Shown here: piece by piece, positions 19,219-28,685 of the stretch
Layout of the letters: the number at the start of each line of letters is the position of its first letter
Numbering within the stretch: position 1 is the stretch's first letter
Assembly (NCBI RefSeq): GCF_000379125.1
Contig: NZ_KB900626.1
Coordinates: forward strand, 1,149,748 to 1,213,747
Length of the DNA stretch: 64,000 nt
Reading direction: 5' to 3'
Source: Methylosinus sp. LW4
GTDB taxonomy: Bacteria > Pseudomonadota > Alphaproteobacteria > Rhizobiales > Beijerinckiaceae
The notes under the pieces: model-generated
Seen by the model: only the letters and a program-made list of their open reading frames with translations
Told to the model about the DNA's origin: nothing
Databases searched by the model: none
Translations under genes and position numbers: made by a program

Positions 19219-20703
19219 TCACATGCGCGCCGGCAGCTTGTCCTCCTCGGCGAGATTGGAGAAGCGCGTCACCTCCGCCTCGAAGGCGAGCGTCACCGTT
19301 CCCGTGGGGCCGTGACGCTGCTTGCCGAGGATCGCCTCGGCGCGCCCATGCACGCGCTCCATCTCGTTCTGCCAGGCGATATGCTCCTCCGTGCCCTCGC
19401 GCGGCTCGCGATTGCGCAGATAATATTCCTCGCGATAGACGAACATCACCACGTCGGCGTCCTGCTCGATCGAGCCCGATTCGCGAAGGTCGGAGAGCTG
19501 CGGGCGCTTGTCGTCGCGGCTCTCGACCTGACGCGAGAGCTGCGAGAGCGCGATGACCGGCACCGCCAGCTCCTTGGCCAGCGCCTTGAGGCCCGTGGTG
19601 ATCTCGGTCAGCTCCTGCACGCGATTGTCGCCGCGCGATTTGGAGCCGGAGAGCAGCTGGAGATAATCCACGACGAGCAGATCGAGCCCGCGCTGGCGCT
19701 TCAAGCGCCGCGCTCGCGCGGTGAGCTGGGCGATGGAAATGCCGCCGCTCTGATCGATGAAGAAGGGCACGCTCTGCATCTCGCGCGCCGCCTCGGCGAT
19801 GCGGCGGAAATCGTCCTCGTTTATGTCGCCGCGGCGGATCTTGTAGGAGGGCACGCCGGATTGCTCGGCGATGACGCGCGTCGCCAATTGCTCGGCCGAC
19901 ATTTCGAGCGAGAAGAAGCCGACGATGCCGCCATTCGCCGCCTTGATCGAGCCGTCCGGCAACTGCTCCGGCACATAGGCCTTGGCGATGTTGAAGGCGA
20001 TATTGGTGGCGAGCGCCGTCTTGCCCATGCCGGGACGGCCGGCGACGATGATGAGATCGGACTTCTGCAGCCCGCCCATCTTCTCGTCGAGATCGACGAG
20101 ACCAGTGGCGACGCCGGAGAGATGCCCATCGCGCTGATAGGCGCTGCTCGCCATATCCATGGCGGTGGAGAGCGCGTCGGCGAAACGCTGAAAGCCGCCG
20201 TCATAGCGGCCGGTCTCGGCCACCGCATAGAGCTTGCGCTCGGCTTCCTCGATCTGCTGGCGCGGCGCCTGATCGACCGGCGCGTCGAAGGCGGAATTGA
20301 CGATATCCTCGCCGATGACGATCAGCTCGCGCCGCACGGCGAGATCATGGATCGTGCGGCCGTAATCCTCGGCGTTGATGATCGTCGTCGCCTCGCGGGC
20401 GAGCCGCGCGAGATAGGCCTGCATGGTGACGCCGCCGGGCAGCTCCATATCGCCCAGATGCGTCTTCAGCGTCACCACAGTGGCGACGCGGCCGGCGCGA
20501 ATGATCTGCGACGCGACCTCGAAGATGCGCCTGTGCAGTTCTTCGGAAAAATGCTCGGAGCGCAGGAAATCGGAGACGCGATCGAAAGCGTCATTATTGA
20601 CCAATATGGCGCCGAGCAGCGCCTGCTCGGCTTCGATGTTATGTGGCGGCGTGCGATAGGCGGGCTGGTCGAGCATCTCTCTCTCTGAAACGGGACGGAG
20701 CAT
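19219..20703 (-). CDS. dnaB: Replicative DNA helicase DnaB
   Basis: This hexameric helicase unwinds DNA ahead of the replication fork. The N-terminal PPHNIEAEQALLGAIL, the RecA-like core with Walker A GRPGMGKT and Walker B LLVVDYLQLL, and the DRxESGxIEQDAD-type motif (LRESGSIEQDADVVMF) are all visible. From the ATG at 20703 it is 494 residues, normal for alphaproteobacteria; ATGs at 20709 and 20676 are alternatives. No intein interrupts it. The gene stands alone on the minus strand. Confidence 0.96.
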   Translation of the reverse strand: MLRPVSEREMLDQPAYRTPPHNIEAEQALLGAILVNNDAFDRVSDFLRSEHFSEELHRRIFEVASQIIRAGRVATVVTLKTHLGDMELPGGVTMQAYLARLAREATTIINAEDYGRTIHDLAVRRELIVIGEDIVNSAFDAPVDQAPRQQIEEAERKLYAVAETGRYDGGFQRFADALSTAMDMASSAYQRDGHLSGVATGLVDLDEKMGGLQKSDLIIVAGRPGMGKTALATNIAFNIAKAYVPEQLPDGSIKAANGGIVGFFSLEMSAEQLATRVIAEQSGVPSYKIRRGDINEDDFRRIAEAAREMQSVPFFIDQSGGISIAQLTARARRLKRQRGLDLLVVDYLQLLSGSKSRGDNRVQELTEITTGLKALAKELAVPVIALSQLSRQVESRDDKRPQLSDLRESGSIEQDADVVMFVYREEYYLRNREPREGTEEHIAWQNEMERVHGRAEAILGKQRHGPTGTVTLAFEAEVTRFSNLAEEDKLPARM

Positions 20704-21131
20704 GGTCATCACGACGCGAAGAACATCGCCGAAGGACCGGAGCTCCGCTCCCGCGCGAGGGAGTCGAGCGCCATAGGCGGCCGGTCGACTGCTCCCCCGA
20801 ATCGCGGGAACGTCCGCCCGGCCTTTCGCCTCATTGCCTCTGATGGATGTCTTCGATGCTCGTGAACGCGTTGCGACAGGCACTCGAGAACGGCGGCGAA
20901 TTTGCCCGAAGGAGAGAGCGGCGCCAATGACAAAGATCGCGCGAAGGCCGATCGGACGGCGCGCAGCGACTTTGTGAGTCATTTCCACATGCTACAGCTC
21001 AGCTTGTGGCGTATCTGCGTGAAATCATTTGAGTGTGACAATTTCGCCACGGCGAATCGCTGGCGCATGAAAAAGGCCGGAGACGCGGGCGTCTTCGGCC
21101 TTTTTCGATAGAACGAATCGGTCGCGAGCGA
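20704..21131 (-). other. Gene-free stretch between rplI and dnaB
   Basis: This 428-nt region holds the rplI terminator (21070-21105) and the dnaB upstream region. The middle (20930-21065) is less GC-rich than its surroundings and probably includes the dnaB promoter. I see no RNA gene or conserved small frame. Confidence 0.4.
21070..21105 (-). terminator. Terminator after rplI
   Basis: A 16-bp stem (21070-21085 with 21090-21105) has one G:U-type mismatch and a CGGG tetraloop. Its outer pairs are A5/T5, so each strand ends in a T-run. It sits 27 nt after the rplI stop. It could act in both directions, but only the minus strand has a gene feeding into it. Confidence 0.88.
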
Positions 21132-21698
21132 TCAGAGCTCGACGTCGCCGGCCTCGGCCAGAGCGGCGCCGACCTCGAGGCCGAGATCGTCCAGCGTCGT
21201 CTCCTCGCGGACGGCGGCGGCCTCGCCGCGCGCCTGACGCTCGGCCTCCTCGGCGGAGCGGGCGACGTTGACGATGATCTTCACCTCGATCTCGGGATGC
21301 AGCTGCACCGGCACATTATGCAGGCCGAGCGCCTTGATCGGATGCTGCAGCTCGATCTGATTGCGATTGAGCGAGAAGCCGCCGGCGGTCGCCGCGTCGG
21401 AAATATCGCGCGGGGCCACGGAGCCATAGAGATGGCCGCTCTCGCCGGCCTGGCGGATGATGACGAAGCTCTGACCCTCGAGCTTCTCGGCGACGGCCTC
21501 GGCCTCCTTGCGGGCGGTGAGGTTGCGCGCCTCGATCTGAGCGCGCTGCGTCTCGAAATGCTTCTTGTTGCTTTCCGTGGCGCGCAGCGCTTTGCCGCGC
21601 GCGAGCAGGAAGTTGCGCGCATAGCCGTCGCGCACGCGAACGGTGTCGCCCATCTGGCCGAGCTTGGCCACGCGCTCCAGCAGAATGACATCGACCAT
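21132..21698 (-). CDS. rplI: 50S ribosomal protein bL9
   Basis: This 188-residue ribosomal protein binds 23S rRNA near the L1 stalk. The N-terminal domain [33 protein letters not shown] is diagnostic, with the long central helix and a C-terminal domain ([22 protein letters not shown]). It has an extra acidic tail of about 40 residues after the usual end, common in alphaproteobacterial L9. The ATG at 21698 has GAGGAGAGA upstream. It follows the DUF2232 gene by 44 nt. Confidence 0.96.
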   Translation of the reverse strand: MVDVILLERVAKLGQMGDTVRVRDGYARNFLLARGKALRATESNKKHFETQRAQIEARNLTARKEAEAVAEKLEGQSFVIIRQAGESGHLYGSVAPRDISDAATAGGFSLNRNQIELQHPIKALGLHNVPVQLHPEIEVKIIVNVARSAEEAERQARGEAAAVREETTLDDLGLEVGAALAEAGDVEL

Positions 21699-21742
21699 GG
21701 GTTCTCTCTCCTCGTGTCTCTCGAATTGATGCCGCGGCGATC

Positions 21743-22753
21743 TCAGCCGCGCCGCGCCTGCGCCGCTTGCCTGCGGCTTCGGAACGAAAACGCCGCATCG
21801 GCGACGCCGATGACGGTGAATAGGACGATCGGCCAGGCGAACAGGCCGATGACGATATAGATGACGGTGAGCGTCACTCCGCCGATGCGCGTGCCGCGCA
21901 GCAGAAAGTGAACGACGGCGAGGCCCTGCATCGCGAGAGCGAGGCCGAGCGTCTCGGCGAGCACCAGACCGATCTCGCCCGGGAGGTCGCCGAGAAAGGC
22001 GAGGGCGCAGGCGGCGAGAAAGGCCCCGGCCGCCGCGCGCGGCAGCACGAATTCCTGCGCAATGTCGGGCCAGGGCCGCGGCAGCGCCTCCGAGGCGCGG
22101 GCGAGCAGGCCTGCGCCCCAGAGATTGAGCGCATGGCTGAACAGAGTGAGCGCGGCGAGCGTCGCCGGAAAGGCGAAGACGACGAGCGCCGAAAGCTGGC
22201 TGGCGTCGAGCTTGTCGCCGAGGTCCTGCGTGCGGATGAGATCCTCGATCGCCATGAAGGCGCGCGCCCGCAGCGGGTTCAGCGCCTCGTCGAGGCTGCC
22301 GAAACGAATCGCCGCTATGGCGACCGCCGCCGAAACGGCGGCTGCGACCGCGCCGCCGGCGGCGAGCACCGCCCAGGCCGGCGCATGGGACGTCACCAGC
22401 TCGCGGCCGCGCCAATTGGCTCCAGAGACGACATAGGCGGCGGCGAGCGCCGGCAGCGCGACCAGAAAAGCGTAGACGAGGCCGAAGATCGGATTGGGCC
22501 AGATCGACAGCAGGCCGGTCGCGATGAGGCCCGCGGTCGCGCCATGGCGCAGGCCGAAGCCGAGCGCGACGATGGAAATCGGCAGCGGCGCGAGAAAGGC
22601 GAACAGAACCGACGCCGAAGTGCCCTTGGTGAGGACGGCGAACACGGCCGCGCCCGCGAGACCGCCGCCGATGGAGGCGAAGATCTGCGAGAACGAAAAG
22701 TCGCCGTTGTCGGGAACGGGCAGTTTCTTGCGTTCGGGTAGAAGCTGGGGCAT
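21743..22753 (-). CDS. DUF2232 membrane protein
   Basis: This 336-residue inner-membrane protein has about eight hydrophobic segments, including [21 protein letters not shown] and [23 protein letters not shown]. It matches the DUF2232 (YybS-like) family in type, size and place: in alphaproteobacteria this gene usually lies between rpsR and rplI. Function is unknown. Here rplI follows but rpsR is not upstream, where instead a transporter gene lies 165 nt away on the same strand. Confidence 0.82.
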   Translation of the reverse strand: MPQLLPERKKLPVPDNGDFSFSQIFASIGGGLAGAAVFAVLTKGTSASVLFAFLAPLPISIVALGFGLRHGATAGLIATGLLSIWPNPIFGLVYAFLVALPALAAAYVVSGANWRGRELVTSHAPAWAVLAAGGAVAAAVSAAVAIAAIRFGSLDEALNPLRARAFMAIEDLIRTQDLGDKLDASQLSALVVFAFPATLAALTLFSHALNLWGAGLLARASEALPRPWPDIAQEFVLPRAAAGAFLAACALAFLGDLPGEIGLVLAETLGLALAMQGLAVVHFLLRGTRIGGVTLTVIYIVIGLFAWPIVLFTVIGVADAAFSFRSRRQAAQARRG

Positions 22754-22888
22754 GGGCTCAACGCTTGTTCGAGGGCGAGCGCGATCATCTCGCGTCCAGC
22801 CCCCTGAACGCCGGCGAAGCCCGCCTTTTAAGGCGAGCGATCTCTCCCGGCAAGGGTGGAAGCGCGAAAAACCCGCTTCGTATAGCCG

Positions 22889-22913
22889 AAAACGTCGCCG
22901 GAGCGGCGTTTTT
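22889..22913 (-). terminator. Terminator after the ABC permease gene
   Basis: A 10-bp stem with one mismatch (22889-22898 with 22903-22912) and a CGGA tetraloop is flanked by A/T pairs, giving a short T-run on the minus strand. It lies 6 nt after the stop of the permease gene. Confidence 0.65.
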
Positions 22914-22918
22914 CGCCT

Positions 22919-25477
22919 TTATTGGCGGCGCAGAGCCGGGCCGGGCTTCTCGCCGAGCACGCGCCAGCTGCCCAAGAGGCCGAGGCCGACGGCGAAGGCC
23001 AGAGCGCCGAGCGTCGTCAGCGCGACCGGCCACGGGCGGAAGACGAAATCCATCCGCATCAGCGCCTCCAATATGAAGGCCGCCGCGCCGGCGCCCGCGA
23101 TGACAGAGAAGAGGCCGGCCACGAGGCCGAGCAGAGCGAATTCCAGCGCGAAGGCGCCGGTCAGCCAAGCGCGCGTCGCGCCCAGCGTCTTCAATATTAT
23201 GGCGTCGCGCTGGCGTCCGCGCTGGCTCGCGGCCACCGCGCTCCCCAGCGCCAGCGCCGCCGTCACAATGGCGAGGCCCGCGGCCGCCCGCGCCGCGAAG
23301 GTCAGCTGATCGGCGATCTTCTCCACCGCCTCCAGCGCATCTTTCACGCGCAGCGCCGCGACTTGCGGGAAGCGCGTCGCCGCCTCGCGCGTCAGCCTTT
23401 TGTCGCGCTGCGGATCGTCGCGATCGGCGAAGGCGACGGTGAAAATCTCCGAGAAGGGCGCATCGGCGAAGGCGTCGGGCGAGAACACCATCATGAAATT
23501 AATGCCATAGCTGCGCCAGTCGACGCGGCGCAGATTGGCGATGCGGACGGTGAGATCGCGGCCGAGCACATTGACGACGATCTCGTCGCCGACTGCGAGG
23601 CCGAGCCCTTCGGCGACGCGCGCCTCCAGCGAGACGAGGGGCGGGCCGCTGCGTCCATCCTCCCACCATTGTCCGGCGACGATCTCCGAGCCCTTGGGCG
23701 GCGTCGCGGCGAAGGTGACGCCGCGGTCGCCCTCCAGCGCCCAGGCGATATCGTCCGGGGGCTTCAGATTCTCGGAGCGCACGCCCTTCACGGCGACGAT
23801 GCGGCCGCGCATCATCGGCACATGCTCGATGCGGGCGTCGGGGGAGAAGGAGGAGAGGAAGGCGGCGAATTCGTCCGCCTGCTCCTTGGCGACGTCGACG
23901 AAATAGAAGCTCGGTGTGCGGCTCTTCTGCGCCTGGAACAATTCCGCGTGAATCGAGCCCTCGATCAGCGCCAGCGCGACGAGAAGCGTCTGAGTCACGC
24001 CGAGCGAGACGATCAATGTCGCGGCGAGGCTCTTGGGGCGGCGAATATTGCCGATCGCATGGCGCAGCCGCGCGCCGGGCGCATGGGCGAAGCGCCGCGC
24101 CGCACGGACGACGAGAGCCGCGACGCCGCGCAGCAGCACGAAGGCCGTGGCGGTGGCGGCGATATAGGTCGCCGCGAGCTTCTTGTCGGCGGCGGTGAGC
24201 ATGACCAGGGCCACGAGAACAGCCGCGGCGGCGAGCGCTGCGAGCAGAAAGACGCGGGGAGGGGCTTTCTCCTCGGCCTCGTCGCGCAATAGCCGCGCGA
24301 CGGGCGTCCCATAGGCGCGGCCGAGCGGCGGCAAGGCGAAGATCAGCGCCACCAGCAGCCCATAGGCCGCTCCAACCGCGAGCGAGCGCGCGTCGAGCGT
24401 CGGCGCGAAGGGCAGGGGAATGGAGGCCGAAAGAGAGAGGTCGGCGAGATAGGGAAAGGTCGCGCCAATGGCGAGGCCGCCGATGACGGCGAGGCCGGCG
24501 ACCAGCAGCACCTCGACGAGCGCCATTGCGAAGACGCGCGAGGCCGGCGCGCCCAGCGCTTTTAAAATTGCGAAAGCGTCGCGCTTTCTGGCGACGAAGC
24601 CGGAAACGGCGTTGGCGACGCCGGCGCCGCCCGCGACCAGCGCGGTCAGCGCCACCAGCGTCAGCAGCTGGGTGAAGCGTTCCTGACTGCGCGAGAATTG
24701 CGGGGAGACCGCGTCCCGCTCGCGCAAATCCCAGCCGGCGTCGGGAAAAGCCGCGGTCAGCGCCGTGATGAAACGCTTCACCTCGGCGTCGCTGGCGACG
24801 GCTTCGGTCTTGCCGAGCGAGACGCGTGTCAGCCAGCGCACCACGGCGCCCGGCTGCATCAGCCCGGTCGCCTTCAGCGCCTCCTGGCTCATCAGCACGC
24901 GCGCGCCGAAGCCGAAGGCCCCGGCGAGCTTGTCCGGCTCGCTCGCAAGCTCGGCTGTGAGCGTGAAGGAGCCGGAGCCGATCTTCACAGAGTCGCCGAT
25001 CTCGAGGCCGAGCCGGGCGATAAGTCCGGCGTCGGCGACGAGGCCGAAGCCGCCGCCGCGCGGCGCCAGAGCCTCGGCGAGCGGCTGCGCGGGAGTGAGC
25101 CCGACCGCGCCTTGGCCGGGATAGGCCGAATCGACGGCCTTTATTTCGATCAGCGCGGCCTCGCCGCTCGCCGAGCGGGCCATGGCGCGCATCAGGCCGA
25201 TCTCGCAGACGCGGCCGTCGCGCTCCAAGAACTCGCGCTCCTGCGGCGAGAGCCGCCGCATTGTGGTGGCGACGGAGACGTCGCCGCCCAGAATCGTGCG
25301 CCCCTCGCGGGCGAGGCCGTCGGCGAGCGAGCGCGACACGGCGCCGACGCCGGAAATGGCGGCGACGCCGATGACGATGCAGGCGATGAAGACGGAAAAG
25401 CCGCGCAGATCGCCGGAGAGGTCGCGCAGGGCGAAACGCAGCGCCAGCGGCAGGCGCGAGATGAATCTCGCCCTCAT
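22919..25477 (-). CDS. ABC transporter permease (YbbP-like, FtsX/MacB domains)
   Basis: This 852-residue inner-membrane permease has an N-terminal helix (FSVFIACIVIGVAAISGVGAVS) followed by a large periplasmic domain, two FtsX-type domains each with three to four helices, and a final FtsX block near the C-terminus. The architecture matches E. coli YbbP, partner of YbbA, in a family that includes lipoprotein and MacB-type exporters. The substrate is unknown. Its ATG overlaps the TGA of the ATPase gene by ATGA, indicating translational coupling. Confidence 0.92.
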   Translation of the reverse strand: MRARFISRLPLALRFALRDLSGDLRGFSVFIACIVIGVAAISGVGAVSRSLADGLAREGRTILGGDVSVATTMRRLSPQEREFLERDGRVCEIGLMRAMARSASGEAALIEIKAVDSAYPGQGAVGLTPAQPLAEALAPRGGGFGLVADAGLIARLGLEIGDSVKIGSGSFTLTAELASEPDKLAGAFGFGARVLMSQEALKATGLMQPGAVVRWLTRVSLGKTEAVASDAEVKRFITALTAAFPDAGWDLRERDAVSPQFSRSQERFTQLLTLVALTALVAGGAGVANAVSGFVARKRDAFAILKALGAPASRVFAMALVEVLLVAGLAVIGGLAIGATFPYLADLSLSASIPLPFAPTLDARSLAVGAAYGLLVALIFALPPLGRAYGTPVARLLRDEAEEKAPPRVFLLAALAAAAVLVALVMLTAADKKLAATYIAATATAFVLLRGVAALVVRAARRFAHAPGARLRHAIGNIRRPKSLAATLIVSLGVTQTLLVALALIEGSIHAELFQAQKSRTPSFYFVDVAKEQADEFAAFLSSFSPDARIEHVPMMRGRIVAVKGVRSENLKPPDDIAWALEGDRGVTFAATPPKGSEIVAGQWWEDGRSGPPLVSLEARVAEGLGLAVGDEIVVNVLGRDLTVRIANLRRVDWRSYGINFMMVFSPDAFADAPFSEIFTVAFADRDDPQRDKRLTREAATRFPQVAALRVKDALEAVEKIADQLTFAARAAAGLAIVTAALALGSAVAASQRGRQRDAIILKTLGATRAWLTGAFALEFALLGLVAGLFSVIAGAGAAAFILEALMRMDFVFRPWPVALTTLGALAFAVGLGLLGSWRVLGEKPGPALRRQ

Positions 25478-26160
25478 GACGCCGGCGCCTCGTCCTCTAT
25501 GCGGCCGGAGCGCAATCGCACGGCGCGGTCGCAGCGGGCGGCGAGGGAGGGGTCGTGCGTCACCAGCACCAGCGTCGCCGAGCGCCGCGCCTTTTGCGCG
25601 AAGATGAGATCGACGATGGCCGCGCCGGTCTCCGAATCGAGATTGCCGGTCGGCTCGTCGGCGACGAGAATCACGGGGTCGGGCGCGAGCGCCCTGGCGA
25701 TGGCGACGCGCTGCTGCTCGCCGCCGGACATTTGCGCCGGATAATGGGAGAGGCGATGGCGAAGGCCCACGGCCTCCAGCTCCTGCGCGGCGCGCTCGAA
25801 AGCGTCGGCGCGGCCGGCGAGCTCCAGCGGAATGGCGACATTCTCCAGCGCCGTCATCGTCGCGATGAGCTGGAAAGACTGGAAGACGACCCCTATCTTC
25901 CCTCCACGGAACCGCGCCAGCGCATTTTCATCGAGCCGGGCGAGGTCGCTGCCGTCGACCAGCACCTTGCCGGAATCGGGCCGCTCGAGGCCAGCTAGCG
26001 TCATCAGCAATGTGGATTTCCCCGAGCCCGAGGGTCCGACGAGGCCGACAGCCTCGCCGGGCGCGACGGCGAGGCTTATGTTCTTGAGCACATGGACGCG
26101 CGCCGCGCCCGCTCCGAGGGTGAGATCGACGTCCTCGAGCTCGATGACCGGCCGCTGCAC
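25474..26160 (-). CDS. ABC transporter ATP-binding protein (YbbA-like)
   Basis: This 228-residue ATPase drives the permease encoded next to it. Walker A GPSGSGKS, the signature MSGGEQQR and Walker B VILVADEPTGNLD are present. The length and the LolD/YbbA-like sequence (RARRSATLVLVTHD near the end) are typical of the MacB/LolD branch. The GTG at 26160 is chosen because it follows AGGACC and opens the family-typical QRPVIELEDVDL; it is 13 nt from the start of the divergent esterase. The ybbP-ybbA-tesA arrangement is known from E. coli. Confidence 0.92.
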   Translation of the reverse strand: MQRPVIELEDVDLTLGAGAARVHVLKNISLAVAPGEAVGLVGPSGSGKSTLLMTLAGLERPDSGKVLVDGSDLARLDENALARFRGGKIGVVFQSFQLIATMTALENVAIPLELAGRADAFERAAQELEAVGLRHRLSHYPAQMSGGEQQRVAIARALAPDPVILVADEPTGNLDSETGAAIVDLIFAQKARRSATLVLVTHDPSLAARCDRAVRLRSGRIEDEAPAS

Positions 26161-26173
26161 TTTGGAGGTCCTA

Positions 26174-26941
26174 ATGGTTTGCCGCTGCGCCCGCCGCCGC
26201 TCTCGCGAGCCGGCAAAGACGCCCGCCCCGACATATGCGAAGGCGCCGCCGGTTTCCAGTGCGCGGCCGCGCTTTCGTCCGCTCGGCCCGGTGGCGCTGC
26301 TCTGCGCCGCCGCGATTTTGGCGCTTCTCACCATGATCTCTCTGCCCGCCGCGGCCGAGCCGCTGCGCATCATCGCCTTCGGCGACAGTCTCAGCGCCGG
26401 CTTTCAGCTGCCGGCGGACGCCTCCTTTCCGGCGCAGCTCGAGGCCCGGCTGAAAAATGACGGCTATGACGCCCGCGTCGTCAACGCCAGCGTCTCCGGC
26501 GACACCACGAGAGGCGGGCTCGCGCGCGTCTCCTATGCGCTGCGCGACGGCGGCGATCTGATGATTCTCGAGCTCGGCGCCAATGACATGCTGCTCGGCT
26601 TCGATCCGGCGACGACGCGCGGCAATCTGGAAAAAATCATCGCCGCCGCCGAGGAGAAGGGGCTCGCCGTGGTGCTCGCCGGAATGCTGGCCAACGCCAA
26701 TTTCGGCGAGGAGCAGAAAAAAGCCTTCGACGCCATTTTCCCCGATCTCTCGGCGCGGCGCGGCCTGCCGCTCTATCCCTTCTTTCTCGAGGGCGTCGTC
26801 GGAGAGAAGGGCATGACCCTCGTCGACGGATTGCATCCGAGCCGGGCCGGCGTGGCGCGGATCGTCGCCGGCGTCGCGCCTCTGGTGGAGAAGCGCCTCG
26901 ATTCCCTGCGATCGACGCGTCAGGGCGCCGCGCAGCGCTGA
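26174..26941 (+). CDS. Arylesterase / GDSL lysophospholipase (TesA-like)
   Basis: This 255-residue SGNH hydrolase is secreted or membrane-anchored: a basic N-terminus is followed by the helix PVALLCAAAILALLTMISLPAAA. The catalytic serine is in AFGDSLSAGF, the block III residue is in LELGANDMLLG, and the Asp/His pair is in VDGLHPSRAG. E. coli TesA acts on lysophospholipids, esters and acyl-CoA thioesters in the periplasm. The ATG at 26174 follows TTTGGAGGTCC, an excellent ribosome site. It is divergent from the YbbA-like gene; the intergenic distance is only 13 nt. Confidence 0.9.
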   Translation: MVCRCARRRSREPAKTPAPTYAKAPPVSSARPRFRPLGPVALLCAAAILALLTMISLPAAAEPLRIIAFGDSLSAGFQLPADASFPAQLEARLKNDGYDARVVNASVSGDTTRGGLARVSYALRDGGDLMILELGANDMLLGFDPATTRGNLEKIIAAAEEKGLAVVLAGMLANANFGEEQKKAFDAIFPDLSARRGLPLYPFFLEGVVGEKGMTLVDGLHPSRAGVARIVAGVAPLVEKRLDSLRSTRQGAAQR

Positions 26942-27196
26942 GCGAGGCCGCGAGCGAGGCCGTGAGAAAAAATCCGTTCACACGCCGGATTTTCGTTACA
27001 GCCGTCGCATTCTCGATATAGTGCCGACACCATCCTTAGCGCGCGCCATTGCGGCGCGCCGATCCGCGAGGAGGCGCCGACAACGGCCCCGTCGCTCCGC
27101 CGTATTCGCGGCCGGGCAAGGGGCCGAGCGAGCAGACAGCGACTTCGCCTTTCCCACTCCCCGAGCGCCTTGCGAGGCCAGGATGGAGGACCTGCG

Positions 27197-27781
27197 ATGC
27201 CCAGACTGTTCACCGCCCTCGAAATCCCCCCTCTCGTCGCCGGCGATCTCGCCGCTCTGCGCGGAGGCGTTCCGGGAGCCCGCTGGATCGACGCGGAAAA
27301 TTATCACATCACGCTGCGCTTCATCGGCGATGTGGACGATGCGCTCGGCCATGACGCGGCCATGACGCTGGCCGCCATCCGCCGTCCTCCCGTCTCGATC
27401 ACGCTGGAAGAGCTGTCGAGCTTCGGTGGCGACAAGCCGCGCGCCATAGTGGTGAAGGCGCGCGCCGATTCGGCGCTGGCCGAGCTACAGGCGGAGCAGG
27501 AGCGCCTGCTGCGGCGCATCGGCATTCCGCCCGAGCCGCGCAAATTCGTGCCGCATGTGACGCTCGCGCGCCTGCGCGGGGCGTCCAGCTCCTCAGTCGC
27601 GGCCTATCTCGGCGCGCGCGGCTATTTTCCGCCCATGCGCTTCGAGGCGGCGCGCTTCGTGCTGTTCTCCTCGCGCGATTCGGTCGGCGGCGGGCCTTAC
27701 ATCGTCGAGGCCGACTATCCGCTGCGCGACCGCAAGGCGCTTTCCGCCGGCGCTCGCGAGCTGACCGCCTACGGCCGGTAG
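27197..27781 (+). CDS. thpR: RNA 2',3'-cyclic phosphodiesterase (2'-5' RNA ligase family)
   Basis: This 194-residue protein of the 2H phosphoesterase superfamily hydrolyses 2',3'-cyclic phosphates on RNA ends and can also ligate 2'-5'. The two catalytic HxTx motifs are HITLRF and HVTLAR, about 120 residues apart. The ATG at 27197 is preceded by GGATGGAGGACC and gives the typical MPRLFTALEIP opening. It stands alone. It is followed with 2 nt gap by the convergent plsC-like gene. The in vivo role of the family is unclear. Confidence 0.9.
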   Translation: MPRLFTALEIPPLVAGDLAALRGGVPGARWIDAENYHITLRFIGDVDDALGHDAAMTLAAIRRPPVSITLEELSSFGGDKPRAIVVKARADSALAELQAEQERLLRRIGIPPEPRKFVPHVTLARLRGASSSSVAAYLGARGYFPPMRFEAARFVLFSSRDSVGGGPYIVEADYPLRDRKALSAGARELTAYGR

Positions 27782-27783
27782 GC

Positions 27784-28560
27784 TCAGGCGCTCGCCGGCG
27801 CCGTCTTGCGGCCGCGCTCGACGACGGCGGCGAGCGAGGGATCTCGCGCCACCGCCTCCGCGATGAGGCGGTCGGAGGCGCTTTCGATCGTGTTCTGCAT
27901 GCGCTCGAAGAAGTCCCGCGGCTCGAGCCCCGGCGGGATGATCGGCAGATATTCGATGACCACGGTTCCCGGCCGCACGATGAAGGCGCGGCGCCCCCAG
28001 AACAGGCCGGAATTCAGCGCCACGGGCAGACAGGCCGCGCCGGTCTCGCGATAGAGCATCGCGACGCCGAACTTATAGAGCGGCGGCGCGCCCGCCGGAC
28101 GCCGCGTCCCCTCGGGAAAGATGAACAATTGCCGGCCTTGGGCGAACAGCGCCTTGGTCTTCTCGATCAGCTGCGGCAGCAGCTTGCCGCCCTTGGCGCG
28201 ATCAATGCCGATCTGCTCGGCGCCCATCAGATACCAGCCGAAAAAGGGGATGAACACCAGCTCGCGCTTGAGAATATAGGAGAAATCCGGCGAATGCAGC
28301 GGCAGGACGAAGGTCTCCCAAGTCGACTGATGCTTGCAGGCGACGATGACCGGCCCTTTCGGAATATTCTCGAGGCCGCGAAACTCGAATTTCAGCCCGA
28401 CGATCTTCTCGAGCCAGAAGAGCGACGTTCTCCCCCAGACGCGGCCGAGCGTCATGGAGGCGTGCCGCTTCATCAGCAGCGCGGGCAGCCAGATGATCTG
28501 CAGCGTCATGAGGCTGACGTAGAAAGCGATGTGGAACAGCAGCGAGCGCAGGAAGAGCAT
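27784..28560 (-). CDS. 1-acyl-sn-glycerol-3-phosphate acyltransferase (PlsC family)
   Basis: This 258-residue inner-membrane enzyme is predicted to acylate lysophosphatidic acid in phospholipid synthesis. Block I reads HQSTWETF, an HX4-type motif with Glu instead of Asp, common in alphaproteobacterial PlsC homologues; block III is FPEGTRRP. The N-terminus has two hydrophobic segments (FHIAFYVSLMTLQIIWLP). It follows the YdcF-like, ftsX and ftsE genes on the minus strand, an order seen in Hyphomicrobiales. The ATG at 28560 is family-typical. Confidence 0.9.
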   Translation of the reverse strand: MLFLRSLLFHIAFYVSLMTLQIIWLPALLMKRHASMTLGRVWGRTSLFWLEKIVGLKFEFRGLENIPKGPVIVACKHQSTWETFVLPLHSPDFSYILKRELVFIPFFGWYLMGAEQIGIDRAKGGKLLPQLIEKTKALFAQGRQLFIFPEGTRRPAGAPPLYKFGVAMLYRETGAACLPVALNSGLFWGRRAFIVRPGTVVIEYLPIIPPGLEPRDFFERMQNTIESASDRLIAEAVARDPSLAAVVERGRKTAPASA

Positions 28561-28685
28561 GCTTTGGTCGCCCGTCGGGTTTCGCGAAAAGGTGGGACGC
28601 GAAAGCCTTCTAATGCGCTTTTTCGTCGAACGGAACCGCCGCTCGGTCGGGCCGGCGCGCTTTCTCGGGCGCTGCGCCGACCGAT

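Noticed and set aside
19312..20688. A 458-codon open frame opposite dnaB
   Set aside because: Antisense shadow of dnaB.
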